Notes: generated by a model from the sequence alone, not told the origin. DNA of 64,000 nucleotides from Delphinus delphis (GCF_949987515.2 NC_082683.1:127806582-127870581); one strand, 5' to 3'; numbered from the stretch's first letter, positions 46,940-59,635 are shown. Made by a program: numbers and translations.

Positions 46940-48090
46940 ACTTGCCTAAATCAGCTCCTGCTCTGGTCTTCATCTGGAAAACACCACCTTTATCTGTTTT
47001 TTGTTTAGGTCAAAAAGCTAGGAGTAATCTTCCATCCTCTCCTCATTCCACCCTTTCTAATTCATCCCCAAGTCCTGCTGATTCTATCTCAAAATATATC
47101 TCAAATCCACCTCCTTCTTTTTAGCCACACTGCCACTAGCCTTGTCCAAGCCTTGGTCATTGCTCATCTGGATGGCCACAGTACCCTGTCAGTGTCTCCT
47201 TCTACTCTTTCCCTCTGCACCTCATCACATCCCAGAGTAATATTTTAAAAGCAAAAACCAGATCTTTTCACTTTTTTTTGCTTAAAACATTCCAGTGGCC
47301 TCAGTTGACCTTAGGACACAATATAAAATCTTTAATTTGACCCCCACACCCTGGTCCCTTCCTGCCTCTTTGCCTTCATCAGCACTTCCTTGCCCCTCCC
47401 TCTCCCCACATTCAGGGGCTGCACTCTTGCCACACCAACCCCTTTTCATTTTTCCTTTCAGTAGCACTCCTTCCCACTCTAGGGCCTATATCCTTTCAGC
47501 TTTAATATTCCACATAGGGGCTTCCCTGATGGTGCAGTGGTTAAGAATCTGCCTGCCAATGGAGGGGACACGGGTTCGAGCCCTGGTCCAGGAAGATCCC
47601 ACATGCCGCGGAGCAACTAAGCCAGTGTGCCACAACTACTGAGCCTGTGCTCTAGAGCCCAGGAGCTACAACTACTGAAGCCAGTGCACATAGAGCCTGT
47701 GCTCCACAGCAAAGAGAAGCCATTGCAACGAGAAGCCCGCGCACTGCAACAAAGAGTAGCCTCCGCTCACTGCAACTAGAGAAAGCCTGCATGCAGCAAC
47801 AAAGACCCAACGCAGCCAAAAGAAAAAAAAAATTCCACATAAATGTGGCCTTTTTTAGAGAAGCTTTCTCTGATTTCACCTTCTAGTCTAAATTAGATTT
47901 CCCTTGTCATACTCTCTCATGGCACCTTCTTTTCCCTTGAGCACTTATTCCAATATATAATTACATATTTATTTGTGTATTTGTTCCCTGGTGCTAAACC
48001 CAGGGGGCCAAGAGCCTTGTCTGTAGTGTTCACTGCTGAATCCTGAAGGCAGACATACTGCCTGCATACAGAGGCTCTTGAATGGCACTC
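46940..48090 (+). repeat. L2 3' region, sense, split by a SINE at 47517-47831
   Basis: Left part: cctcatcacatcccagagta, cttaaaacattccagtggcc, ctggtcccttcctgcctc. Right part: gagaagctttctctgatttc, catggcaccttcttttccc, gcacttattccaat. The series keeps L2 order across the SINE. Confidence 0.75.
47517..47831 (+). mobile_element. Long CHR-2 SINE, sense, with TSD
   Basis: Long form with two caactactga units and tail aacaaagacccaacgcagcc. Duplication attccacata at 47507-47516 and 47832-47841. Inserted into the L2. Confidence 0.93.
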
Positions 48091-48619
48091 TGCCGAGTGC
48101 TGGGAATGCAAAGTTCATTTTGCCACAGTCCCTGGCCTCAAGAAACTCACCATCACTTCATGAGAAAGAAAGATGAACAGGAATTATTTGTAATTCTGTA
48201 GCTCAGAGAAATTCTTAAAAATGAGTTTTAAGATCAGAGAAAAGAGTATATTTCAAGCAATCATACAGAAGCATTCTCATGACAAGAGAAGTCTCTTCTC
48301 ATTTGGAAGGGGCATTAACAGTTCAGGCCATTAATTAGTTACTATTGGTTTAGATAGGAGTGTCATTATATATTTAGAGTGGAATCTACCACTAAACCAG
48401 AAAATTTGCTAGCTTGTATTAAGCATTTCTTGCTGTTCATTCTTTTTTTGTGTGCATTTGTGTGTGAATCTGTATGTGTATCCATGTGTGTATGAACTTT
48501 CTATCCATAAGGTTCTGTTCTATGAGAGGGAAAACATCCTTTTTGGAGAGTGCAGAATGTCGAGGGGGAGATGTTGCAATCTAATATGGAGATAGAAATA
48601 GATATAAAGAATAGGTTGG

Positions 48620-48907
48620 GGGGCTTCCCTGGTGGCGCAGTGATTGAGAATCTGCCTGCCAATGCAGAGGACACGGGTTCGAGTCCTGGTCTGGGAAGAT
48701 CCCACATGCCGTGGAGCGGCTGGGCCCGTGAGCCACAATTAACTGAGCCTGCGCGTCTGGAGTCTGTGCTCCGCAACACCAGAGGCCGTGATAGTGAGAG
48801 GCCAGCGCACCACGATGAAGAGCGGCCCCCACTTGCCACAACCAGAGAAGGCCCACGCACAGAAACAAAGACCCAACACAGCCATAAATTAATTAATTAA
48901 AAAAAAA
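48620..48907 (+). mobile_element. CHR-2 SINE, first of a head-to-tail pair
   Basis: About 290 bp with tail (AATT)n then A-run. Left flank aaagaataggttgggg (48607-48622) recurs as aaagaataagttgggg (48908-48923) between the two SINEs. Confidence 0.92.
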
Positions 48908-48919
48908 AAAGAATAAGTT

Positions 48920-49224
48920 GGGGCTTCCCTGGTGGCACAGTGGTTGAGAGTCTGCCTGCCAATGCAGGGGACACAGGTTCGAGCCCTGGTCTGGGAAGAT
49001 CCCACATGCTGCGGAGCAGCTAGGTCCGTGAGCCACAACTACTGAGCCTGCGCATCTGGAGCCTGTGCCCCACAACAAGAGAGGCCGCGACAGTGAGAGG
49101 CCCACGCACCGCAATGAGGAGTGGCTCCCGCTTGCCGCAACTAGAGAAAGCTCTCGCACAGAAAGAAAGACCCAACACAGCCAAAAATAAATAAATTAAT
49201 TAATTAATTAATTAAAAAAAAAAA
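48920..49224 (+). mobile_element. CHR-2 SINE, second of a head-to-tail pair
   Basis: Same orientation and subfamily as its neighbour, about 305 bp including the (AATT)n/A tail. Its right flank retains only aaagaat of the target word. Confidence 0.92.
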
Positions 49225-49225
49225 G

Positions 49226-49845
49226 AATCGTCTCTTCCAATACAGAGTATGTATAAAGTGAGCTGGGTGAACATACGCAACTCTGTGCAATCTTTTAAAA
49301 TCCTCCCATTTTAAAAGGATGTTAAAAATGCCTAAGAACCCAAATGATCCCAAGCACATGGATGCGGGATTTAGATACGTAGTCCAAATTTAGCATCAGA
49401 CAACCTCAATTATTAAATAAAGAAAATGGTCACAAAACAAATATGGAAAATATTACCTTTATAGCAGTTTAAATTGTACAACTTTTCTAAAACATACTTA
49501 CTGCATAGAATAAAACCTATCTTCAGAGGCACAGCAGTTTTTTTCCACGACTGGGAAGCTAGTCATTGAAAAATAGGAATTTAGAATTAATTTTGTTTAG
49601 AAGTTGAGAAATTTGGAAATGTTTATTCTCCCTTCTGAACATCACCCTCAGCACAGTATCGAGCAGCATGATGGGGAAAGCATGGTGATACCCCAGAACA
49701 TCTCCCCAGGCTAGGTGCTGAGGACCAAATCCCTCTTTTAGAAATTCCTTGTCTCCAGTTAACACTTGCTCTCTTCATGTTGTCTACTTTATAAGACAGA
49801 TCCTTCTGAGAGGTATAAGTCTGGATGTAAGGAATGGAGGAGAAC
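49226..49845. other. Unique sequence, nothing recognised
   Basis: No element or coding frame recognised. Confidence 0.4.
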
Positions 49846-49849
49846 ATCT

Positions 49850-50065
49850 TAGAATTTACCGAATACTGAATCTGGGCCATGTACTTGGCATGCACATTCC
49901 CCTTGCAATCTTGTGTTTTCCCCATTTTACAAATGCAGAATCCAAGCCTCAGAGAGATTGAGTAACCTTCTTGAGTACTCTTTTTCATGAATGAATTGTA
50001 GAGCTGAGATCTGACCCCCTAGTTGGTCTGCCTGTAAACCCACGCTCTCTCCTTTGCATGCTCGA
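49850..50065 (-). repeat. MIR SINE, antisense
   Basis: The order tcttgtgttttccccatttt, caagcctcagagagattgag, gagctgagatctgaccccc and ctgtaaacccacgctctctc covers most of MIR in reverse complement. Confidence 0.8.
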
Positions 50066-51875
50066 CACCTTCTAGTAAATTAATTCATGAGATGCTTTCC
50101 TCAACAGATGAAAATTTGAGCAGCAAGAGTGTACTAAACATCTGGAATAGAAGTAGCCATGATTTAAAAAAAGGGGGGTGGGGACAAGAGAGCAGAAAAT
50201 GAGGCTGGAGAGTCCTGTCATTCAGTCCCTAAGGAGCAGCTCCTCTGGGCCCTGCCTATCCGGGGGTTTTGCTGTGTGCCTCAAGGGGCTCAGATAGACT
50301 CTGGGAACCAAAGGTAAAATGATATTTAAGGAAGCTCCTGATGTGTCCTTCTTTATTTGCATCAGCAGTGAGATTGAAAGGCTCCCTTGGTGTGTGAATA
50401 CCTGGAATTAAAAGACTACAAATAGGCATTTAGGCTGTTTATTTTAGGTTTCCTGTTTACTTTATTCTCTCACTGGGAAGTAAAATTGGACTGAAGAGAA
50501 AAAAAGGCAAATAGACTCAAAAGGGAAGTGAAACTCAAGTTTGAAAGCAGAACCATTTTTACATTTAAGTTAAACTGTGGGTTTAAAACATGCAGCTCTC
50601 TATGGGAAACCATTGTGGGTGGAGTGCGTTTGTAACAGAGCTTCACCTAATTCATTCTATATGCTTGGCAGAGAAAAAGCAGAAATAAGAGCCAAATTCC
50701 AAAGGGTCTCTAAGGGAAGCAAGGTCACACTGTATTCAGAATTTAGAATATAACAACCTGGCCTGAACAGAGGATTGTTAATGTGTTTGTGTACTTAGGA
50801 ATCATTCTTCTAGAATATTGTAATTGTTTAACCATTCTGTGAAGTTCTATTGTACGTGTATTGCAAACACCGCTTCAGAGCCAGATAAAAAAGACTACTA
50901 AATAATTTAATCAAGTTTAACTTGGTTGATTTTATAGCTGGTTTTGAAACTAAAAATAGGTAATGTAGAAGGGTTTATTGATTAGTTCCACTATCACAAT
51001 AAACTTGTAGAAATGTCTAAGAAGCCATATTTTGATTTTTTTTTGGTCTGAGGAATTTGGCCCATTCTCAAATAATAATTGTGCTTTAATTCCAAGTGGT
51101 CTTATTATGAACAGTTGTTGAATTTTACATCGTTTTATAATTGGCTCTGGTGCTTAATAAAACTCATTTGCAAGGTAAAAGGACAAAGATGTGAGAAGCA
51201 AGGAAACCAAAAGTTGTTAATCCGTAACTACAGTGAAAACGGGAATAAACAAGAGTGTCACTTTAACTCACTTTCTGGGAAGACGTTTCAGGGTTTGGGG
51301 GATGACAGAACATCTTTTGGGTGGTTAGGGACCAAAAGGGAGTAAGGACTTCAGACTTTTGAAGTTGTTTTTGCTTACAATCAAACTTACCTCAAAGTGC
51401 AGAGTCCATAAGAATTAATTTAAATGTCGGTTACAAATTCCAAGAAATGTGGGGATATAAACCAGAAAGACAGTATGACCTAGAGAGCTGAACTCTGATG
51501 TTGACCTTGTGTCAGTTTTTTTTTAACTTCGAAGTGTTGAAATACAGCTTTTTTCTGGTGACCCCCCCCCCGCCCCGCTTAAGGAAGTCCCAAATGGAGA
51601 TAAAATAGAGAATACTTATTTCTGTTTTTCTGGGGAATAATATGGAAGAACAATACCTCCTTTTTTTGAAGATGATAAGGGGTTAGAACAAAGTTTCAGC
51701 CATTTCTGAGAGGTCTAGGATCCAGGCACTTGCCTATTGATGCAAATGTTGCTACCTCCTGCCTCTCTGAGGTATTTCTTGTCCTCTAGTGATGGTCAAC
51801 CCAGCTGAAGAAATCAGACTCAGTTAATAAAAGTTTTGGGGGCAACCTTCGCCAACGTCAAAGTATACTCTATGT
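50066..51875. other. Unique sequence, nothing recognised
   Basis: No gene seen. A C-homopolymer (acccccccccc, then gcccc) is at 51562-51576. Confidence 0.4.
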
Positions 51876-51879
51876 ATAC

Positions 51880-52036
51880 CAGTGGTTCTTCAACTTTTGG
51901 GGTCACATACCTATTTGAGAACATCATACGAGTTATGGTCCTTTTCCCTGGAGTATTGCACACAGTCATAAAATGACTTCCAAAAGTTCTCCAGCCTGGA
52001 GGCCCAACCATGAACCACAGGTTATAAGCCCTATCT
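51880..52036. mobile_element. hAT-type non-autonomous DNA transposon (MITE)
   Basis: Left end ccagtggttcttcaactttt is a typical hAT terminal repeat. The body (gggtcacatacctatttgag, ttatggtccttttccctgg) and the right end (accacaggttataagccc) fit a short mammalian Charlie/Arthur-like MITE. Subfamily not assigned. Confidence 0.55.
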
Positions 52037-52690
52037 CTACGGGGTTAATTTCCCTAAACTCTGAAAACATCACCATCCAGATCATCTTCTTTAAGCGAGG
52101 AGCTACTCCTCTTGGCCATTAAGTCACCTTAATGGAGAGAGCAAACATCTGTGCATTGTAATCTATTCTCTTCATATTCTGTCCATCACTGCCTCTCCTC
52201 TGAGGTATCAGAAGACCTCCCCAGAGGGACCTAACAGTTTTACGTCATCATTTTTTCTGAGCTCTGAGCAGGTCTCCTTTTCTTCCTCCTTTCTTTGCAT
52301 CAGACTCCTACCCATCTTCTGACCTGCTGTATTCTCCTCTCCCACCTGCCTTCCCTCACCAGCAGCCCAGAGTGACCACTCTCCCAGTGATTTCTAATAC
52401 CATTCACACTTGGTACCAGCCATATGATGTTCACTCACTATTCTCTCTTATTTTTAAAGTAATTTTACTAAATATATACATATATATGAATGGAGAATAG
52501 AAATGCTACCTGTTTTAATAAAATCTTAGCATTATGACATATTGCATCAGATCCTTGAAAATAATAATTACAGTTATAATGAAGATCTACTACCCTGCCC
52601 TTGGAAACCCTTCCTCTTTTTCCCTCCCCAGCATTAACCACTGTCATAGCCAGGCATGGTTCATCCTTTACTCTTCCCCCCAAATTTTTT
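52037..52690. other. Unique or unrecognised old sequence
   Basis: Pyrimidine-rich around 52190-52370; no gene or named repeat recognised. Confidence 0.35.
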
Positions 52691-52699
52691 TTCCTGGGT

Positions 52700-52815
52700 A
52701 TAGGTCTGATCTCTCCAATGAGACTATAATTCCTGAGAACAGATAATAACCTTATTCTTTTTTTGGTTTGTCCCACAATGTTTGGCTCAGTACTCAGGGT
52801 CCTTAATAAATGACT
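52700..52815 (+). repeat. L2 3' end, sense
   Basis: The run ccacaatgtttggctcagta, gtccttaataaatgac resembles the L2 terminus. Confidence 0.5.
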
Positions 52816-53249
52816 ATAAATGCATGCATGTTGGATTACTTGGCTTCACTTTAAGGTTCTCTTCCATATTCTTGGCCCTCAAAGATAGTTTGCATCTTTT
52901 TATCAGGAATTTCAGAAGACTACTTTCTGTTCTTTCCTATTTTTTCTCTTCTTTCCAGAGAATAAAACTCATATTATACTAAATTTTATATTCCTCTTGG
53001 TATTCTGTTGCTCTTCACTTTTCCCATTTCCTTATAACAGGCATGATTCTTATCCTTGTGTCTCAGTTTATTTATTTGTAGGTGTGGGGGAAATACTCTT
53101 GCTTTAAATTACCTTGAACTTTACAGATAGTATAAAATATATGTAATGTGTGATTAAATACACAAATTCCTTTTATTTCCCCAAATATTGTTGCTTTACC
53201 TTCTATGCTTATACACTTCTAAAATACATCAGTTTGTCCCTCTTAGCAG

Positions 53250-53370
53250 TCTCGATTTACTCCTATCTGACAGATAAGAAAACCAAGGCCAGGAAGTCTA
53301 AACGACATCTCAAGTAGCAGACTGAGGTCTCCAGATTTCTATTCTTTTCACCTCACCATTATACATTATT
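53250..53370 (-). repeat. MIR SINE fragment, antisense
   Basis: The run ctgacagataagaaaaccaa and actgaggtctccagatttc is a reverse-complement MIR core. Confidence 0.55.
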
Positions 53371-53399
53371 ATAGTAGAATATTGAGAATAGCAGCTATT

Positions 53400-53530
53400 A
53401 ATCTTATTGAATGATTTGACATTGTTTGGGGCACTTTACACCTATCATCCTAGGTTACAGTTATACAAACTGAGGCTCAGAAAGCTGAAAGGAATTGCTT
53501 AAAGACATAGCTAGTAATTAGTATGGATGA
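53400..53530 (-). repeat. MIR SINE fragment, antisense
   Basis: The run tacaaactgaggctcagaaa, gacatagctagtaattag is a reverse-complement MIR core. Confidence 0.65.
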
Positions 53531-53750
53531 TAATGAATGATAACAACTCACACTTTTATAGCACTTACCGTGTTCCAAGCACTGGTCTATGGACTTTATG
53601 TAAGCTAATTCCGATTACATTTTGAGGCACAAACTAGTGTCTTTACTTTACAGATGAGGAAAATGAGACATAAAGAGGCTAAGTAACTTGCCTAAAATCA
53701 CTCAGCTAGTAAATGTTGGAAGGAACTTAAAATCCCAGTAGCCTGGTACC
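53531..53750 (-). repeat. MIR SINE, antisense, near full length
   Basis: The order tagcacttaccgtgttccaa, tttacagatgaggaaaatga, gaggctaagtaacttgccta and actcagctagtaaatg spans almost the whole MIR. Confidence 0.88.
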
Positions 53751-55120
53751 AGAATCATGGTGTTACCTCCCAACAGCAGAAACAAGATTCTAATCTCAAA
53801 AGTGGATGGGCTTGTCATTATACCTTCAGATTCTTCTGCAGTATAACTCTTTTCCTAATTTGTTGTAAATATAGAAATATTTTCTCAACTTTAGAGTCTT
53901 ATTCTAGTTTCTTATTCTTTTGGCCTGGAATGTCCTTTACCAAATGAACAGCAAACTCCAGTGAACTCTTCAAGACCCTACTCACCATCTCTGTTACTGT
54001 CTCTGTGTCCTGGAGCTCTTCCCTCCCTCTTCCAAGAGTTAACCGCTCTGTTAAATATTCTACTTTTGAACCATAAAATTACGTTTTAAAAATTAATAGA
54101 CTTTTTAGAATAGTTTGAAGTCTACAGAAAGATTGAGCTGACAGCACAGGGTTCCTATATAACCACTTTACTCACTCACAGTTTTCCATATTTTTAACAT
54201 CTTTCATTAGTGTGGAACATTTGTTACAGTTGATGAACCAATATTGGTACATTATCAGCTATATTATTAATAACTATTATTATTAACTAAAGTGTATAGT
54301 TTACATTATGGTTCAGTCTTGTGTTGTACATTCTATGGGTTTGACAAATGCATAATATCATGTATCCACCATTACAGTTTCAGTGTTATAAAAATCCCCT
54401 GTGTTTCAGCAATTTATCCTCCCATTTCCCTCCTCCAAACCCCTGGCAATCACTGATCTTTTTGCTGTCTTTATAGTTTTCCTTTTCAGAATATCATATA
54501 GTTGGAATCATAAAGTATGTAGCCTTTTCAGACATGCTTTTTTCACTTAACAATATGCATTTAAGTTTCCACCATGTCCTTTTGTGGCTTAATTAATATC
54601 TTATTTCTTTTTATCGTGAATAACATTCCATTGTGTGGACGTGGCACATTTTGTTTATATATTCACCTATAAAGGAATATCTTGGATGTTTCCTAATTTT
54701 GTCAATTGTGAAAAAAGATTCTATAAATGTTTGTGTGCAGGTTTTAGTGTGAAAATAAGTTTTCAACTCATTTGAGTACATGCCAAAGAGCGTGATTGCT
54801 GGATCATATGATAAGGGTATGTTTAGTTTTGTAAGAGACTGTCAAACTGTCTTCCAAAGGGTCTGTACCATTTTGCATTCTCACCAGTAATGAATGTGAG
54901 TTCCTGTTGCTTCACATCCTCACCACTATTTGATATTGTCAAGTTTTTTGGGGGGGAGGGAGGGGTGGAGTTTGGCCATTCTAAAAGGTGTGTAGTGGTA
55001 TCTCATTGTTTTAATATGCAATTCCCTAATGACATGTGATGTTGAGCTCTTTTCATATGCCTATTTGCCATCTGTATTATCTTCTTTGGTGAGACTGTTT
55101 AGATCTTTCACCTATTTTTA

Positions 55121-55316
55121 TTTATTTATTTATTTATTACCTCTGCAATTGCTGTGCCTGGATCACTACACCCGTTTTATTTGCTTAATAGTTGCCACTT
55201 GGGCCAGGCCAACCCAAAATTCTCCCAAAACTATAGTTACCAATAATTCTATTTTGGTTTCTGCCTCCATATCAGTTGGTATGGAAAGTTAGCTTCCAAA
55301 GCCTATTCTCAAAATG
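55121..55316 (-). mobile_element. Unidentified 196-bp retroposed insert with (AAAT)n tail
   Basis: A perfect 15-bp duplication, tttcacctattttta, at 55106-55120 and 55317-55331 brackets the insert. On the minus strand it ends in an AATAAATAAATAAA-type tail, so it was retroposed by L1-type machinery. The body matches no SINE or LINE I know. It contains a 34-codon minus-strand frame starting MEAETKIELLVTIVLGEFWV that ends just before the tail region. It may be a truncated mRNA retrocopy or an uncommon SINE. Confidence 0.75.
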
Positions 55317-56387
55317 TTTCACCTATTTTTAAATTTAGTTGTTTGTTTTCTTATTGTTAATTTTTAGGAGTTATTTATATATTTTGGATACCAGTCCTTT
55401 ATCAGATTTGTATTTTGCAAATATTTTCTCCCAGTCTGTGCCTTGTCCTTTCATTCTCTTAACAGTGTCTTTCACATAGCAGAAAGTTTTTAATTTAATG
55501 AAGTCCAATTTAGTATCTTTTTCTTTCATGGATTGTGTTTTGAGTGTTATCTCTAAAAACTCATCACTCAATCCAAGGTCACCTAGATTTTTTCCTATAT
55601 TATTTTCTAAATGTTTTATAGTTTTCTGTTTTTCATTTAATTCTATGATCCATTTTGAGTTAATTTTTGTGAAAAATGTAAGATTAGTGTATAGATGCAG
55701 TTTTTTTTCATGTGTATGTCCAGTCATTTCAGCACCATTTGTTGAAAAGATCATCCATTCTCCATTGAATTGCCTTTGGTCCTTTGTCAAAGGTCAGTTA
55801 AATGTATTTGTTTGAGTCCTTTTCTGGGCTTTCTATCTGTTCCACTGATCTATTTGTCTATTCTTTCACTAATACCATACTCTCTTGTTCACTGTAGCTT
55901 TATGGTAAGTCTTGAAGTCGAGTAGTGTCAGCCCTCTGATTTTGTTCTTCTTCAGTACCATGTTGGCTATTCTGGGTTTTTTGCTTTTCCACATAGATTT
56001 TAGAATCAGTTTGTCAATATCCACATAATAACTTGATGAGATTTTGACTGGGACTGCATTGAACATATAGATCAAATTGGGAAGAGCTGACATCTTAATA
56101 ATTTTGAGTTTTCCTATCTATGAATGGAACATCTTTCCATTTATTTATGTTTTTTAATTGATTCCATCATAGTTTCATAGTTTTCCTCATATAGATCTTG
56201 TACATATTTTGTTAAATTTATACCTAAGTATTTCTTTCTTTTGTTGGTGTTAATGTAAATGATGTATTTGTAATTTCAAACTCCAGTTGTTCATTACTGG
56301 TGTGTGGGAAGGCAATTGACTTTTGTATATTAATCTTGTATCTTGCAACCTTGCTTTTATCACTTATTAGTTCCAGGAGTTTTTTGG

Positions 56388-56588
56388 GGTGATTTTTGCG
56401 GTACGCGGGCCTCTCACTGTTGTGGCCTCTCCCGTTGCGGAGCACAGGCTCCGACACACAGGCTCAGCGGCCATGACTCATGGGCCCAGCCACTCCGTGG
56501 CATGTGGGATCTTCCTGGACTGGGGCACGAACCCGTGTCCCGTGCATTGGCAGGCAGACTCTCAACCACTGCGCCACCAGGGAAGCCC
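56388..56588 (-). mobile_element. CHR-2 SINE, antisense, nested in L1
   Basis: Short CHR-2 form (gcggtacgcgggcctctcac to gcgccaccagggaagccc). Duplication tccaggagtttttt at 56372 and 56589 derives from the host L1. Confidence 0.93.
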
Positions 56589-57659
56589 TCCAGGAGTTTT
56601 TTTTTGGTCAATTCTTTGGGATTTTCTACATAGACCATCATGTTATCTGCAAACAAAGACAGTTTTATTTCTTCCTTTACAATCTATATACTTTTAATTT
56701 CCTTTTCTTGTCTTATTGCATTACCTAGGAATTCCAGCATGATATGGAATAGGGAGTTATAAAAGGGAATATTGTTGCCTGGTCCAGATATTAGGAGGAG
56801 GCATCTAGTTTCTCATCACTAAGTAGGATGTTGGCTGTATGTTTTTGTAGATGTTTGTTGTCAAGTTCCAGAAGTTCCCCCCCATTCCTAGTTTGCTGAG
56901 AGTTTTGATCATGAATGAGAGTTGGATTTTGTCAAATGCTTTTTTCTGAATTTATTGATATGATCATAGGATAATTTTTCTCTTTAACCTGTGAATGTTA
57001 AGGGATTACATTAATTGATATTTGAGTGTTGAACCAACCTTGCATACCTGGAATAAATCCCACTTGGTCATGGTGCATAATTCTTTTTAAACATTGTTGG
57101 ATTTGTTTTACTAATATTGTGTTGAGGAGTTTTGCATCTATGTTAGTGAGTGATATTAGTCTTTAATTTTCCTTTCTTATAATGGCTTTATCTGGTTTTG
57201 ATTTTAGAATAATGCTATCCTCACAGAATAAGTTAGGAAGTGTTCCCTCTCTCTATGTTTAGCAAGAGGTTGTAAGAAACAGATATCATTTCTTCCTTAA
57301 ATGTTTGGTAGAATTCACCAGTGAAACCATCTAGGCCTAGCGCTTTAATTTTGGGGAGAAGTTATTAATTATTGACTTAATTTATTTAACAGATATAAGC
57401 TATTCAGATTGTCCAATTCTCTTTGTGTGAGTTTTGGTAGGTTGTGTATTTCAAGGAATTTGATAACCACTCAAATATTCTATTTCTAAACCATGTATTT
57501 TTATATGGCATATTTTATACTTTATTAGTTTATATATGTGTTTTCTTCTGCTAAAGTGTGGGGTTCTTGAGAATACAGACCATGTTTTTAAATTTTGCAT
57601 CCCTAAGACTTGGTACAGTGACTGGGCCATTTCACTGAAGGTTGAATGAGATGACCTGA

Positions 57660-59635
57660 AATTCTCTAAGATATCAAATGGATATAAGAAATACATAAAT
57701 GGATATAAGAACACCATAGCTGTAAGAAGAAGAACATGAGATTATTTTTAATGTCATAAACATTTTCACTTTAAAAAAGACTAATCTACCAGGTCCTTTT
57801 AACTGGTTTGGTTCTGTGGTGAATTTTAATGTTAATCTATAGCCAATTTACTGTTTGAGAGAAGGCTGACTGATAGAGAAATCTAAAGTTAAAGGAGTTT
57901 TATCTAAAATGATGACATTTGTCGTTGGAGGAAGTATAAATAGAATTATAAGAATGCGATTCACCCCTTTCCCTATTTCTAGAAGTTATCTACTCCATAA
58001 AACAGAACACACCTGAGTAGACACAATAACCATAAAACCCGAGCTCCACTGGGGAGAACTGAAAATTAAAAATTACAAAACAGGAAGTTAGACATAATTT
58101 AAACTTCTGCTTAGTCTTTGGCTATGATTAAATGTTCAGGACAAAAAGTGAGCTGGAGAGTTTCTTTAATCTCTGCTCTGATGTGCTAACTACTATTGTG
58201 TAACTGAGGTACCTTGTGTTCCCCAAAGGGTGAGCCACAGGCCGCTTTCTCCAGACCCCATGTTTAGATTGCTTGCAAGACCTCAAGTGCTACATCCGCT
58301 GAGACTCAGTGTTGCATTTCATTGATGTGTTCAGGCTCTTTTGGTCAGAGAAACCAAAGCATAAACATAGCGCTGACAAGTCCAGGTCATGGAGTGGTTT
58401 TTGGTCACTGAACTGCCCAAGCAGGTTATTAGGGAACAAAATTTTAGCAGTAGCAGCAAGTTGTTTATATGATATCTGATCCCAGACATTTTGCATGTGT
58501 TTAACACTGTATGAATCTGTTTTTTGAGACTTGGGATGATTATGGTAAACAACCAGATTTCCTGGTGAAGTTGACTCTTGTGTTATTTCTCATAGAATTT
58601 ATCACATTATTTATATGTATTTCTTCTTTATAGCCTGTGAAGTTTGCTTTTGTATAACACGTTTTTAAAAATAATCCACGTGTGTTAAAAAAATACTTAG
58701 TCCCAGCATTTTATTAAATAATAGTGTTCTCTATGGGTTGGTACCAGAATATAATGTATGCAGTTCCTCAGTTGCAAAGCTATGTGGTATAATGGATAAA
58801 TTCTGATATGTTTGATTGCTAAATTGGTTATTTATATAGTGTGTGATGTTTGTAAGGCTGCTTAACCAGTTTGATTCTTGATTTCCATCCCTATAAACTG
58901 GATCAAACTGTGTGCCACATTCTTTAATGGTCATAAAGATCTTTGATATTTTTCAAGTAAAATGTCTTGTACCAAGGATTTTGTTGCCATTAAACACATA
59001 TTTAGTAATAAGTAAGCTTGACATGAGGCATCTAAAAAGAAACTAATTGAATTGGGGTTCGTGCCCTAAATTTTGAATGCTTATGAATTTAACATTTCTC
59101 CACTCATATGATCTTTGTGTCCTTCCTCCTTAGATCTCTACAAAAAAATGAGTGTAGCACTCTCTTACAGTTGGCTCATAACGTGTTTATATCCTTCTGC
59201 ATGCTGAGGTTTTATTGTCATGAAAAAGATTTTCTTAGCAGTATGTAACATCTTCCAGTGCTATGGCACATTTTGACAAGGACCATATGTGCTGCCTTTC
59301 TTTTGTATAATTGAGCCATGTTGAGGAAATTTCACAATATAATGGCCTCTGCAAATTTATTTTGAAACTTGAAACTAGTATTTTTTTTGTTTTATTGTTT
59401 TTAATGACACTGTGTCTTCTAGGACCATAACTATTTTGCATAAACTGATACAAACGGTGTGTTATTTATGCTCAAAAAGAACATACTTAATAGTGTTAAT
59501 ACAAGACTGAGGGGACTAATACAGTGCTCCTAAAATGACAGTATGGAGACCCAAGGTCAATTATTTCTGTATTTTCAGACTTGAATTCTTTCCACTTCAC
59601 TATAATCAAATTTCTATTCCTTTCTTGGGCATCGC
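57660..59635. other. Unique sequence, nothing recognised
   Basis: AT-rich intron DNA; no element, RNA gene or coding frame recognised. Confidence 0.4.

Larger units (their letters stand above)
54075..57472 (-). mobile_element. Old L1 (L1M-type), antisense, 5'-truncated, with two nested insertions
   Basis: About 3.4 kb. The 3'-UTR begins near 54075 (gaatagtttgaagtctacag). ORF2 remnants on the minus strand include 55790-55371 (139 codons, with [20 protein letters not shown]) and 56093-55869 (PNLIYMFNAVPVKI, SMWKSKKPRIA), separated by stops and frameshifts. A 22-bp direct repeat, 19 of 22 identical, flanks it at 54053-54074 and 57473-57494, an unusually well-preserved old target-site duplication. 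It hosts a 196-bp retroinsert (55121-55316) and a CHR-2 SINE (56388-56588). Confidence 0.88.
53895..57655 (+). repeat. L2 3' region, sense, split by an old L1
   Basis: Left part 53895-54074: ttttggcctggaatgtcctt, cttcaagaccctactcacc. Right part 57473-57655: aagtgtggggttcttgagaa, ggtacagtgactgggcc. Together they are one L2 3' end whose middle is occupied by the L1 at 54075-57472. Confidence 0.7.

Noticed and set aside
54946..54965. G-rich run resembling a G-quadruplex motif
   Set aside because: It is a mutated G/T-run inside the L1 fossil; no context suggesting function.
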